Part shown: positions 27,601-38,434 of the stretch, in pieces | Numbering within the stretch: the stretch's first letter is position 1 | Layout of the letters: every line of letters starts with the position of its first letter | Assembly: GCF_000972845.2 (NCBI RefSeq) | Contig: NC_040028.1 | Location: 16,552,871-16,616,870, forward strand | DNA length: 64,000 nucleotides | Source of the DNA: Larimichthys crocea | Taxonomy: Eukaryota; Chordata; Actinopteri; Sciaenidae | Direction of reading: 5' to 3' | Program-made: the position numbers and the translations under genes | Notes under the pieces: generated by a model | The model's database searches: none | Told to the model about the DNA's origin: nothing | What the model saw: the letters and a program-made list of their open reading frames with translations, nothing else

Positions 27601-30600
27601 TGCAAAAGACCAACCAGTCTCAGGTGTACCTGGAGGACAGCCGTGTCAGGATCAACTGCTCCATCGCCTCTCAGACCAGCCAGGACTCCCAGCACGCCGT
27701 GCTGTGGTACGTGAAGCGCGCCAGCGGTTCAGAGGCCGACGAACTCCTGCTGAGAATCGAACGCTCGGGGGCATTCGAGTATGGCGCCTACGCAGACGAG
27801 GAGAGGCTGCGGCGCAGAGTGCAGGCTGAGAGGTTGTCACCCCGTCTCTATGTGCTGACGCTGAACAGGGCGGAGAACAGCGATTCCGGGACTTATTACT
27901 GCCTGGTGGAAGAGTGGCTGAGCGATCCAGATGGAGCCTGGTATCGACTCGCCAGGGAGTCATCGGGGTTCACGCAGGTTCTGGTCAAACAGCCAGGTGA
28001 GCAAGCGGTCAGGAGTGTTGTTGTCTTTAACAAAATGAATATTTATGCCCTCTGCAGGAAAGCAGCAGCTGCCTCTTTAGCCCTGCATGCTATCCTGCTG
28101 TACATTATTGACCTAGTACCCCCCTCCTATTACGCGGCACCTTGCCTCCCTCTTCCCACACGCTCTGCTCAAGGCCGTCTCGCTCTCGTGACCTTACACC
28201 CGCCTCGGGCAGAGCTCAGGTGGCAAAAAATGGGGTTGAAGTCATGCCAGCTGTCATATGCTATGCCAGAGGGCAGAGCCTGGTTCACACAGAGAACCTA
28301 ATCCTCTCGTGTAGCACTCCAAAATGTGTTATGTACCTACTGTATATACTGCCACCCAAACTTTGACATATTCTCTTACCGCAAACTTGTTTCCCCTTGC
28401 CTACAATCAAACTCCATGCCCCCTAAATGCAAATGAATAATAACCAGCCCCATCCATCCTCGACATGCTCTTTAGTTGTATGAATATATTTGTCACACCG
28501 GCTGAAGGTGTTCTTCTGCAAGGTGTCCTGTTTATAATGCAGAGTGAAATCCCTGATATGGCATCTTTCCAACTCGGAAGGTGTGGATCAAAATGTCTGG
28601 TCACGAGCCAACAGGGCAGAAGAAAACATAGACGGTGAACACAAGACGCCGCTCAAACATTAATTGAGCACGTACAAAGAGAATATGTGCATTTTAGATT
28701 AGATCAGATTAGATTAGATTACTTTGTGTAGGGCATCGATTACTTTCATGCTTCAGATAAGATTCACCTCTGATTGAAAAAGTGAACACATGCTTGTGTG
28801 CGGAGGCTCATCTAGGAACTGGGTTATTATTAAATACTTCATCGGTAACTGAAGTTTATTATTTATAGCCAGTAAGGTTTTCAATTTTAATGATACATAA
28901 ACATCTACATAAGATGAATAGAAAGTGCTGTATAAACATAATGGATATTCATCAAGGTGCTAAAAAATGCATCCACCTAGGAAGTCATCCAGAAATCTGC
29001 TTGTCGGGAGGAAAGATGAGAGGAGTTTGTGTGCCAGTACTTTTTTTCTTATTTATTTATTTTTTTCTCTCGCTCTCCCGCTGTCCTTTCTGCTTTTCGT
29101 TTTGCTTTAACAAGAAGGACCGTTCCAAACAGTGTGAGAGGAGCCCGAGCGAGACAGGTCTTTACTGTCATTCTTTTTTTAACTGGGTCATTGTACCGCC
29201 GTCTGAAGGGTTGAAGCATACCCTTACAGACAGACAGATAGATAGACACGCTAGCCTTGGGGCAGGATCTAACCTGGCTGGAAAGCTTGAAAGACCGGTG
29301 ATGGCTGTGGGCAGCGCTGTGGGATTTATTTATTTCTGCACATTTTGAAAAGTTTGTGTGCAGAATCATTTGTTGGCTGTTCATTTGAATATTTCAATTT
29401 AGGAATGCAACCAGCAGTTATCTAAATCATCTAATAATATCCTGATTTATTAGATTTTTCTCAGTTACTTTGTGTACAAAATGGCACAATCTTAAGCCAA
29501 CAGAGATTGACATGCTTGCTTTTTCAAATCCATAAACTGACTAATCATCTCAGCTTTAGTTAAAATAGATTCTCTCTGACTAAACATTCTGACTTGTGTC
29601 TGCAATCCACAAGAAATACTCAACCATTCCATGACACGACGTGTTCCTCTTTCTCATCTTCTCGGACCTCTGCAGAGGTTCGATTGCAGGTGGAGGAAAT
29701 GGATTCAAACGTGACGGTGGAGGAGTCCGGCTCCATCCGATTGGGCTGTAGCATTCCTTCCCAGTCATCCCGAGACTCCCGCTTCTCCGTCTCCTGGTAC
29801 GTGGAGCGCTCGGGTGACGAGGACGACGAGGAGCAGCTGGGTGACGAAGAGAAAGAGCGGGAGTGTGTGTTCTCCATCGGCCATGATGCTGTTTTCGGGA
29901 ATGGAAACTGCAGTCCCAGGGAGGAGGCGGGGCCAAATTCTCGCCTGCAGTTTGAGAGGATGACCTCCGACCAGTACAGCCTGACCATTCAAGGCGCCCG
30001 GCCAACAGACGCGGGCCGGTACTCCTGCCATGTAGAGGAGTGGCTACTCAACCCGCGCAATGCATGGTACCGCCTGACCACCAACAACTCTGGGTTCACT
30101 ACCGTCAATGTAGTGCAACAAGGTAGGACTTTAATTAACTAAAGCTCTCTGGGTATAGGTGAAACTGCACACTGTGCTTGTAACAGTGGCTGTCTTCTTT
30201 ATATTTTACTTGCAACCGAAGACCAGAGATGTTCGCAGATAGCACAAGATGTAATTAACTGCAGCTTCTTTGGATGTTATGTCTCACCGTATATATCTTG
30301 TCACATTGTCAGCACGTGTAACTAGAGGATATTACAGGCCAATTAAGAAGCTCTCAGATACACATGATACATGTCTTCCCTGCCTTGCATGATCTTGCCT
30401 CTCCGGGTTGCAGCATTTATTTTGAAGATAGGAGCAAGCTAAGTTAAAAGCAGAGCCGAGAGAGGGCCACCCACTGTTAACCACTAACGCTGAGTGATTA
30501 ATGGGGTCAAGAGCGGTGCTTGGATCTAAAGATGTCAAATGCATTCACCGCAAGTGTCAACAACTAGATGGATTTTATTTATTCCACGCGAGTACAATTT

Positions 30601-30885
30601 CAGTCTGTAGTAGCTTTTCTTTGTCTGTCAACAGTGTCCACGCTCCAGTCAGTGGTGTGCTCCAACGACTCCCTCTTCTACTTCGTCTTCTTCTACCCCT
30701 TCCCCATCTTCGGCATCCTCCTCATCGCCTTGCTGCTGGTGCGCTACAAGAGCCGGAACAACAGCAAGAGCCAAGAAGGCAAGAACGGCGCCCCGCTCCT
30801 GTGGATTAAAGAACCACACCTCAGTTACTCGCCCACTTGTCTGGACCCGCCCGCGCTCAGCCTACACCCCGGCTCCGTCGACTAA
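7371..30885 (+). CDS. igsf3: Immunoglobulin superfamily member 3 (partial, 7 exons; 5' exons outside window)
   Basis: This is a single-pass type I membrane protein of the EWI subfamily of Ig proteins. Known members act at the cell surface and associate with tetraspanins; human IGSF3 is linked to lacrimal duct development and is expressed in neurons (recalled knowledge). The coding joins are 7371-7790, 10874-11260, 13675-14082, 16999-17424, 27586-27996, 29676-30122 and 30635-30885. All have AG acceptors and GT donors, all joints are phase 1, and the frame stays open to TAA at 30883-30885. Each of the first six exons is one V-type Ig domain with the Cys, Trp and Tyr-x-Cys core. The tail ends in a motif beginning PLLWIKEPHL, which I recognise as IGSF3 and not PTGFRN or IGSF8. 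The signal peptide and Ig1 are not in the window. Human IGSF3 has eight Ig domains; no exon equivalent to Ig7 is seen here. Family call is very secure. Confidence 0.95.
7791..10873 (+). other. igsf3: igsf3 intron Ig2-Ig3
   Basis: Intron with GT donor and AG acceptor. Nothing beyond short purine/pyrimidine-rich stretches was recognised. The stretch 8350-8640 is unusually free of simple repeats and might be conserved, but I cannot test that. Confidence 0.8.
10874..11260 (+). CDS. igsf3: igsf3 exon: Ig-V domain 3 (EWI motif absent)
   Basis: The exon has 387 bases, phase 1 to phase 1, with acceptor ccccacttag and donor gtgagt at 11261. It carries a Cys in LRCTIEAQNVPERF, the core Trp in VSWVF and the second Cys in YICRVTEREKTPTGDF. 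After the second Cys the family's E-W-hydrophobic motif is replaced by EREK, as in human Ig3 as I recall it. The exon is very GC-rich, unlike its AT-rich flanks, which supports coding selection. Confidence 0.95.
11261..13674 (+). other. igsf3: igsf3 intron Ig3-Ig4
   Basis: Intron with no further exon. It holds a short CA-rich run near 12320 and several G-rich runs (for example 12607-12630). Nothing else was recognised. Confidence 0.8.
13675..14082 (+). CDS. igsf3: igsf3 exon: Ig-V domain 4
   Basis: The exon has 408 bases, phase 1 to phase 1. The acceptor is ttccctctcag and the donor gtaagt begins at 14083. It shows LTCSI, VVWQW and YSCIATEWLQTG, so the EWI-type motif appears as EWL. Potential N-glycosylation sites are NIT and NSS near the start of the domain. 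The joint with the previous exon makes an AAG Lys codon from its last A plus AG. The first bases after the acceptor are the start of the domain; ATG codons upstream belong to the intron. Confidence 0.95.
14946..15012. repeat. Compound (CA)n-(TA)n-(CA)n microsatellite
   Basis: A CA run is interrupted by an ATATAT block and followed by a second CA run. A separate (CA)11 lies at 14699-14720. Confidence 0.95.
15346..15368. repeat. (TTC)n trinucleotide repeat
   Basis: About seven TTC units inside a longer pyrimidine-rich tract. Confidence 0.85.
16999..17424 (+). CDS. igsf3: igsf3 exon: Ig-V domain 5 (degenerate EWI position)
   Basis: The exon has 426 bases, phase 1 to phase 1. The acceptor is accatctag and the donor is gtaacg. 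It shows LLCLVKPRH, VTWRFMPAG and YQCTAVLWRRNYDNS: the Trp is kept but Glu is replaced by Leu. A glycosylation sequon NRT lies in the last strand. The RTPSVTFGDSFDL stretch closely follows the human Ig5 start as I recall it. The next exon lies 10.2 kb away, the longest fully contained intron of the gene. Confidence 0.95.
17598..17636. repeat. (GT)n microsatellite
   Basis: About 19 GT units in the long intron. Confidence 0.95.
19147..19173. repeat. (GT)n microsatellite
   Basis: About 13 GT units. Confidence 0.95.
20492..20534. repeat. (GT)n microsatellite
   Basis: About 21 GT units, with a GAT/GGT run close by at 20582-20611. Confidence 0.95.
21536..21607. repeat. (CA)36 microsatellite
   Basis: The longest pure dinucleotide tract in the window, 72 bases without interruption. 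Alternating purine-pyrimidine runs of this length can adopt Z-DNA. It is likely length-polymorphic. Confidence 0.97.
27586..27996 (+). CDS. igsf3: igsf3 exon: Ig-V domain 6
   Basis: The exon has 411 bases, phase 1 to phase 1. The acceptor follows aatctgttgcag and the donor is gtgagc. It shows INCSIASQTSQDSQ, VLWYV and YYCLVEEWLSDPDGAW. The stretch AFEYGAYADEERLR matches human Ig6 and not Ig7 in my recollection, so this exon is domain 6. Sequons NQS and NCS are present. It is followed directly by an Ig8-type exon. Confidence 0.94.
27997..29675 (+). other. igsf3: igsf3 intron Ig6-Ig8, no Ig7 exon
   Basis: I looked on the + strand for a further Ig exon (a Tyr-x-Cys followed by Glu-Glu-Trp, and a Cys-Trp core) and found none. 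There are no Ns, so the exon is not hidden in a gap. A short AGATT repeat lies at 28694-28722. Confidence 0.7.
29676..30122 (+). CDS. igsf3: igsf3 exon: Ig-V domain 8 (last Ig), with acidic insert
   Basis: The exon has 447 bases, phase 1 to phase 1. The acceptor is gacctctgcag and the donor is gtagga. It shows LGCSIPSQSSRDSRF, VSWYVERS, then an acidic stretch GDEDDEEQLGDEEKERE at about bases 29814-29865, then DAVFG and YSCHVEEWLLNPRNAW. Human Ig8 has a longer Glu/Asp run at the same place (recalled), which fixes the identity. Sequons are NVT near the start and NNS near the end. Confidence 0.94.
30123..30634 (+). other. igsf3: igsf3 last coding intron
   Basis: A 512-base intron with donor gtagga and acceptor gtcaacag. 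Nothing else was recognised in it. Confidence 0.9.
30635..30885 (+). CDS. igsf3: igsf3 last coding exon: transmembrane helix and cytoplasmic tail
   Basis: The coding part is 251 bases, from the acceptor gtctgtcaacag to TAA at 30883-30885. A short stalk with CSNDSLF leads to one hydrophobic segment, roughly FYFVFFYPFPIFGILLIALL, followed by the basic stop-transfer RYKSRNN. The tail is about 45 residues and contains PLLWIKEPHLSYSPTC. This is the near-invariant C terminus of IGSF3 in vertebrates (recalled). It has a juxtamembrane Cys that could be palmitoylated, as proposed for other EWI proteins (inference). Confidence 0.96.
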
Positions 30886-33044
30886 GCGAGGGGCCCGCAC
30901 CCTCGCCCCCTGCCTCGCGTACGTCGCGGATACAGCCAACACAATGCCAGGGAGCAGATCTGGACTCCACCTTCAGACCTTACTGTCGTTCACTGCTGTG
31001 TTGAATTAGTCAATCAGTTGATCAGTTTTAAAAATTCCTACCCTGGTGGCTGCCTGTTTTATGTTAACAACGGTGTGTGTTTGTGTGTGTGTATGGGTGT
31101 GCGTGCGTGGACTAGAGTCGGTGTGCCATGTTAGCACGATTTAATTGTACGAGTGCGAACTGAAGGTTGAGAGAGAATCACAAGCCTCTCACATTTTTTT
31201 GTTTTTGTTTTCTGTGAAACATAATCTCATAGCTGCATTTTGATTTTTATTACTCTGAATACTTGTCTATTTTTCAAAAGAGGGAAAAAAACAACAAAAA
31301 AAAAACAAACTGCGCACACGGAGATCACCGGCCAATCCGGGAAGAACATTTTAAGAGAAGGAACTCTATCTAAACGACTCCGGCACTGAGTGGATGCCAA
31401 AAAAAAGTCTCAGCACTGATCCAAGAGCAGCCACAGCCTGGCCCACTATGTTGGTTGCCATAGTGATTCTCTGCGCCCACTGACTCAGTAGCTGATGACT
31501 TGGTTGCCAGCCTGCATAGAGACAAAGGCAAGGACACACAAGCCTGTGTCCTAAAGTGAGGATGTGTGTATGTGTGTTGGCCCACCTGCCTCTACAATGA
31601 ATTTGCCTTGGCAGACAGAAACAGGTCCTCGTGCGCCACTTAAACACTGCCAGACACTCTGGCCTTAGTGAGAGACTGCCCCGCTCCTCTATCCTCCACC
31701 TCCTCTCTGAAAAGAGACAGCGAAGGAAAGAGAGGGAGGGACGTCGGAAATGATGGAGAATAAATGAACAGTCCTCTCCTGCTGAAGATATACTTAATTT
31801 AACATAAGGGATTTTTTTTTTTAGTGTCCTCTGCAGCTACTGTTTGAAGTTTTAAAGAGAGAGGGTGGGGAGTAAAAGCTGATTGGTTATGAGGCAGATT
31901 GTAAATATGTCTGCCCACCTCCTGCTGTGGGTTTATGGGCCTTGTGGGCAAAAGGGCAATTTTTACACTCATATTAAATCTGTTGAATTGTCCTGCTTAA
32001 ATTACACAGTGTAGGTTATTGACTTAAATTAAATTCTTGCACATTCTTTTTTTTTTTTCAAGTTGCCCAGTATAAACACCCCGTCCTGTCTTTAAAAGAT
32101 ATCAGAAGTTCAAAAAAAATAAAAATAAAAATGCATATTAGTTTGAAAAACTAATAAACTAATTGATTTAAAGGCCACACTGAAGATTATTATGTGTAGA
32201 TGTGGAGTGAAGCCTTCACATCATAAGAAAACAAAGTTTGATGGGCGTGAGCAAAATGTTTGATTTTTTTTTTCTGTTTTATTTTAAAGATTTTTCTATT
32301 TATTGTTTTATACTACTTTGCATAGCTTTGTAAGATTTTTCTTTTTTTTTTTTGCTTTGAAATTCTCTAAGAACTGTGCTGCTTGTGTTGCCAGGCAACT
32401 GCACCAAGCAGATTATGTCAATAGCCTGTGTGTTGGCAATGTGGTAGATGTAGAAATGCTAGATTTGTCCTGCGCATTGCAGTCTGTAGCATTTCATACC
32501 AGATTGTCAAGTTTGGTCAGTGTCAGAACACTGTATATCTATAACTATAATGAAAACTAACTTGTGGCTTTACGTGTACGATAGATGAAACAGACGAGTC
32601 ACACAAAAATGAATTCACTTGATGCTTTTTTGCTTGAGTCGCGTTTATTTAGTGAAATGTGATGTAACACCTAGGTAGGATGTTTGATCAAAGACAGCTG
32701 AAGCTGGACTGTTGAAACGTCTTCTAATCACGGATTCTAGCTTGAAGGCGTTCTCCTCGGCTCCCCTGACGCAAGGCAGAAGGGTTGGAAATCTGTGTCA
32801 CCTTCCCTGGAATGCAACTGTCAGGAGAGGTGTGAAATCTTCTCTTATACCCAACCCTGGTCCCTAACCCTTTCACTGCCAGACTGGACATGAAAAACTC
32901 TTTTGAAAAAACTTGACATCGTTGTCTCAATCGTGTCAACATGTATATTGCATGACAATACTGCAGGAGGAATTTTGATGTTTTGTAAACTTTGAACTCT
33001 TTTGAGCATTGTGTTTGTGTGACAGAGCAATGCCCATATATCCC

Positions 33045-33078
33045 CCACCACCACTCCCCCACCACCACCACCACCACC
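33045..33078. repeat. (CCA)n trinucleotide repeat
   Basis: Imperfect CCA units within the probable igsf3 3' UTR. Confidence 0.85.
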
Positions 33079-33278
33079 GCCCGCCCGACTTCCTGAGCCA
33101 AGAGTCAACACGAAGCCCGCTCCCTCCCTCGCCATTTTACGATATCTGACTGCCAATTCCAGATGCCCCCTTTTGAACCTGTGAAGTAATCTATTTCAAG
33201 AATGGGTGTTGTGGAGACTGTGTTTGATATTATTGCTCATATTTGTCTTTTTAATGCTTTGCTTTTATGCAGCACTTC

Positions 33279-33284
33279 ATTAAA
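33279..33284 (+). terminator. igsf3: Candidate poly(A) signal ATTAAA
   Basis: The hexamer sits in an AT-rich context (cttcattaaacagatttatg), about 2.4 kb after the igsf3 stop. Confidence 0.35.
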
Positions 33285-34666
33285 CAGATTTATGTCAAAG
33301 CCAAACGTACGTAGCTGATACTGACACGAGCCGCTGAGTTCTGAGATTGTCCTTCGCCGTTCTTCAAGGTAACCGGTCCGTTTTCGAGTATACAAAAAAA
33401 AAAAACAGGCTCATCGATTAGCTGCCCGTCCACTCATTATAATCTTGTGTCTACAAGTGTTTTCACAGTAGCGGTATTGATTTGAATAAATCATCTTCAG
33501 CAGAGAATTGGGATAGTGTGTGTGCATATCCAACCTCAGTTGGCTGCAAGGACAAAAAGCGACACACACAATGAAAAAAGGGGATAAGTAGTACAAAGAC
33601 ACACAAAGACGCCGAAAACTCCCAAGCTCCCAACTTGTTAATGAGGCAACGACCAGCAAAGTCTGCGTCAGGCAAACTTTCACGTTAGAGGAAAAACAAA
33701 GTGACAACTCCGACTAGACGGCGCCGAAAGTATAAAACCACCACATACATAAACTCACATGGCAACCGTGCTAAATTAACTCCTCGTTGTAGGGGGGAGT
33801 TGTCATGTTTTCCTCACACATGGACGCTTGCCTAACCCTGGTGGCCCAAGTGTTGCCTCATTAAACTGCAATATTCAACGTATGGACTACCTCTCTTTTT
33901 CCAATATAAACAGTCTTTAACCTCCCGTTGCTACATGTGACTTGATAATGCAAGTCGAAGGTATATATATATTTATATATCAGAACTGCAGGAAAGCCCT
34001 GCTGTGCAGTTTCAGCCCCCGGTATCACCAGGAATAATTGATGGAGCTGTTGGTGATTTGACAGTAATGGTTGCATGTCTTATTGACTTGCATTCACATT
34101 GGCAGTAAATGCTAATAGGGAAGCTGATTTCAGTTTTTCATGAGCAAAACTACATGAGCTTGTTTGTCGGTTGAATGATTGCCTTTTTATAAATCTTGAA
34201 CATTCCCAGGTTGTTTAAATGGCGCCACTATAAATCAAAATCTGAGATTTAATTCATGTGAAATTGATGACTTCTAGCCAGGAAGCGCAGGGCGTGGATG
34301 TCACGACTCCGCCGCCATCGTCGGAGCTGGACAGTCGATACTGGATGGTGTTTTTTTTTATTTTTTAGTAGTAAAAATATTAATGCTGCCTCCCCAAGAT
34401 TCCTCCAGACGTTCTGACAGTGTTGTAGCTGCGTTTTGAGGGCTGCATGTTTTGGCTGTGTGCTGGCTCCAGATTTAGGTGTAAAATAGTTTTGTGGTGA
34501 TGTTTTCAGTTCAGCCAGTGATGCTTTATTTTCAGTGATGTATTTTTATATGACCATGGTTTGTTTTTGTTTCTTTTCTTTTTTTTTTTTTCCTTTTGTT
34601 ATCCTATCGAATAGTTGCCATCGTGACCATTTAAAAAAAGGCACTTTGCTATTGTCAGTTTATTGC

Positions 34667-34672
34667 AATAAA
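34667..34672 (+). terminator. igsf3: Candidate poly(A) signal AATAAA
   Basis: A canonical hexamer (ttgcaataaaatac) is followed within 30 bases by a T/GT-rich stretch, as cleavage sites usually are. It would give a 3' UTR of about 3.8 kb. Confidence 0.4.
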
Positions 34673-34928
34673 ATACATTCAGTGCATCTTCCTGTTTTCC
34701 TTTCAAACCCATATGCGTTTTGCAGTATTTGGAGATTATTCAAACAACATATCGATCCAATTTTCTGACAACTACCAGCACCCTTCCAAACCGTTTAGTT
34801 CTGCTTTAACTATATACTTACTCGAGGTCAATGCCCTGCAGGCAGCGCTGTCTTGTTGAGTCCGCGTGGGTTTTCGACCTCTGAGCTCATCAACAACGTG
34901 AGGGTTTATTTACTCTGCATGTTCAGCT

Positions 34929-34930
<2 letters not shown>

Positions 34931-34972
<42 letters not shown>
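34931..34972. repeat. (GT)n microsatellite
   Basis: About 21 GT units. Confidence 0.95.
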
Positions 34973-34975
<3 letters not shown>

Positions 34976-37900
34976 GAGGGGAGAGAGAAGGAATAGGTCA
35001 GCATGTCAGAGGATAAATGATGCTTAGAGGGCCTCCTGCAAGTTAACCAGGCACTTTTTTGACAGCCTCAGCAAATCACATCTCACCATTCATAACTCAT
35101 CCAATGCAGATGGACTCGCTCACTCCTTAAGTATGTGTGTTTTTCTCTCCCTCTCTCACACACACGCAACTTGCAAGGAGTAAAGACTACGTCCTCCACC
35201 CGTCCATGCTATTTGTAAGCCTCTGTCATGAATTCATATTAATGCACACATACCCAATGAAGCCAAGAACAAATGCTGCCATCCGTTCCATAACTCATGT
35301 TGTCACGAATGGAAAACAGCATTCGGTGCAAGAAAAATCATAGTTTGTGTTTTTGCTTGTGGAGTTGAGTCACTGCATCCTGTTCTGGGCGCTGTGATGC
35401 ATGCAGGTTCTCCTTGCGAGAGCTTTTGGTCGACTCTTTGACAAAACAATCTGTCTTGACTGAAAGAGCCCTCACATTCAAAGATCTATTGATGCTGCTG
35501 GTGCTGATAGCAGGCACACTGATGTTGCTGATGTTATTGTCAGCCAGCTCCATCACAACTTCACAGGATGCAAAAAATGCTCTCCCTTTAAGGAATGTCT
35601 TCCTGTCCCACTTTTTCCTCCCCGATTCTTTTTTTCTCTCCCATTTTCTCAAGCGTACACACACCCTACGAGGAAAGATCTGTTTTGCATAAAAGTAAGC
35701 AACGCTCAGAAATCCATAGTCCTCACTGAGGATGCAGACACCAGAGGGCACAGACATGGACAGACAGTACTTAACGATCCAGAGCAGCAGGGCAGCATTC
35801 AGGCAAATAGATTATTATTTATCACCAGTTAGAGAAGAAGAAGCTTTTTTTTTTTGTTCTCACACTTTCATTGTGTTGAAAAGTCATAACAAGGACAGAG
35901 ATAAAAAATCGATGAAGATTGTTACAGATCAATAGCATACAGGTGAAGGGAAGGGGGCGATTTCTTATGTATAAAAACATGTTGACTGATCAACAAGCAA
36001 CGCTCAGCATCCTCTATGTATAAGCAGGACAGATATGTTCTTGTTGCAAGTGGTGATGGCATAAGGAGCTACAGAATTAACAGCTTGCAAAGCGTGACTG
36101 GTCTTTTGAGGCGTGTGCACAGCTTGTTGCACTCACCTTAGTATACCACACAGCGCTTTGTATGGTATGAGTCACTGTGATTTGAGCGTGAGTCAATGCG
36201 AACGGGGAGAGAAATCGTGTTAATACACAAACTTTAGTGTTCACATCTCAAGTAAGTGCACCGCTTTGAGTAAAGGGGGAATGTAAGTGAGTTAGGAGAG
36301 TGGGAGAACAGACGCACCACCTGTGCTGCAGAGGAATGGCACTACAATCTGCTATTGATGTATCAGCAGCGGTTCGTAATCTCCAGGGCAGTGCGATGTG
36401 TTTAAAATCTGCTGGAAGAAAAAAAATAAATAAAAATGAAGCAATACTTGCACGTGCTAGTTAAGGCTCTTCATTGGAAAACTGTTTCGAGTTTAACGAT
36501 GATTATTATGGAAACTGCAGGGCGAAAAACTCATGACTCACACCAACACACCAACTGACATCTAAACAACAAAAACACAGAGGGTCCCACATCATTCATT
36601 ATGGATTAAAAACACCATGCTGGAATATTCTCATCGCTTCCATATTTGATAAACACTAAGACTGTGTGTGTGCTTCTTCACTTGCTCTGCCTAAGATGAA
36701 GTAAACTGATGCTAAGGTTGCTACTAGGCAACCTTCCCCAGGGAGTGCTGCATTTAGTCTCTCTAGTCTCTGAAGCTCCGTGAAAAGGCTGGAGATTCAC
36801 AACGTCGAGCTAATTAACTGTTTCAGTCATTTGTTTGTGTTTGTTTCATTCTGAATTTTAAATGAACATTTGAATACCTGACAGGTGGGATGTCTGCTGA
36901 TGTTTTAGAATTTATTAGATACGTTTTTGTCAAGGCCATTTTCTCTTGATCTTTTCTGCTAAAGTCAATCTCGTGTTTGGTCAGTGCACGCAAGGGTGGA
37001 TTCATGAGATGTATCTGCAATGAACAGGAGCGTATGAAGAGCTTTCTGAAAACACACCTTAGAATCTACAGCAAAGCTATGAGCTCTGAGTCCTCTTTGT
37101 CTCAGGCTAAATGAAGACCAAGACTATAGAAATGTGGTCTTGCCTCTGGTCTCAGTCTGGCACAGAGTAGTTGACAGACAGATTAACTGACACTGCCTTC
37201 CCTGAAAGCATTGTGAAACACGTGGCTTTGATTTATTGTACAAAACAAAGTACTGACAGCCATTTCCTTGAATCCATCCAAGACCGACTAAGCAGAGTGG
37301 TGCCTATATAAAGAAGCAAATCAATAATTATCATCTGTAAGAAAAGATAAGATCATAATATCACCCCACAGTATATGCCTTTAAGCATTTCACACAAGAG
37401 TATAATAATCAGGGGCTGAGAAACAACAACGGCAAACAGCTACCCTGTGACCCTGCACCTCCCCATCATAGTTATGATACATACTATATAGCAACATGAC
37501 GTGCTGGAGGGCAAAGCAAAGAGATGTTTTTGTAATATTATCACAAACAAGTTGTTTTTTTTAATTGTTAATAGGACTATGCAAACTCAATCAGACGAGG
37601 CCTCGCTGCATGAGTAAAGGTGGTAACAACAAGAGTGAGCTAATCAGCGATGTGCATCTTGTTCTCCTGTGGGATGCCGAGTAATTATGAATGAGAAGGA
37701 GCAGGCGAAGCAAGTTCACTAATGTGCCTTTAGTGCTGAAGATGAGGAGAGAAGAGACATAATTCTACTATATAATGATCCCAGAAAGAAGGGGGGGCGG
37801 GGAGGGTGAGTCACGGAGGCAGAGAGAGAAAAGATGGAACAAAATAAATGGCAGCTAAAAGTGCAAGAGAAGGGGTGGTGGGGGGGATAAAAGGAGGGAG

Positions 37901-38142
37901 GGAATATGAGAATTGCATTACCCTGGGACGAATATCTGCTTCAAACAGTATCTTTGGATGAGCCCGCCGAATTTGACAGCATATAATATACAAAGCTTCC
38001 TCATTCAGTGATTCATCTCTAACGATAGTGGATGTGCTTAATGATACTGGTGTCAGGATGTTTTGAGACCCTGGCTGGTGTGAAATATTCACATGTTGAT
38101 TTTTTTACACCTACTCAAACCAGACGTAGCTGTTTCCTGTAG

Positions 38143-38183
38143 CGGTGGTGGTGGTGGTGGTGGTAGTGGTGGTGGTGGTGGTG
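38143..38183. repeat. (GGT)n trinucleotide repeat
   Basis: GGT units with one AGT interruption near the middle. Confidence 0.9.
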
Positions 38184-38411
38184 TGTTCCTGTGGGCTCCT
38201 GCAGTCCATCAAGAAAAAGCCTTTAGGAGGGATGAGGATCTATCCACCTTCGCTATGTGGTTGTTACACCCTGTGGTACTCTGCCAGAGACTAAAGGCGT
38301 TCCCTCACTGCAGCGCTCTGAAGATCAAAAGCGGTACATGTCGACAGTCTGTGACTCATTCTTTTTGAGTAAATCTTTAACCTTAGATATCTGCACTCTT
38401 ACATTTCCCTT

Positions 38412-38434
38412 TGTGTGTGTGTGTGTGTGTGTGT
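38412..38434. repeat. (GT)n microsatellite
   Basis: About 11 GT units. Confidence 0.95.

Larger units (their letters stand above)
30886..34672 (+). other. igsf3: Probable igsf3 3' UTR
   Basis: The stop codon is followed by about 3.8 kb without exons. Two poly(A) signal candidates lie downstream: ATTAAA at 33279-33284 and AATAAA at 34667-34672. A long UTR would fit IGSF3 (recalled). The 3' end is inferred; transcript data would be needed to choose between the signals. Confidence 0.5.
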
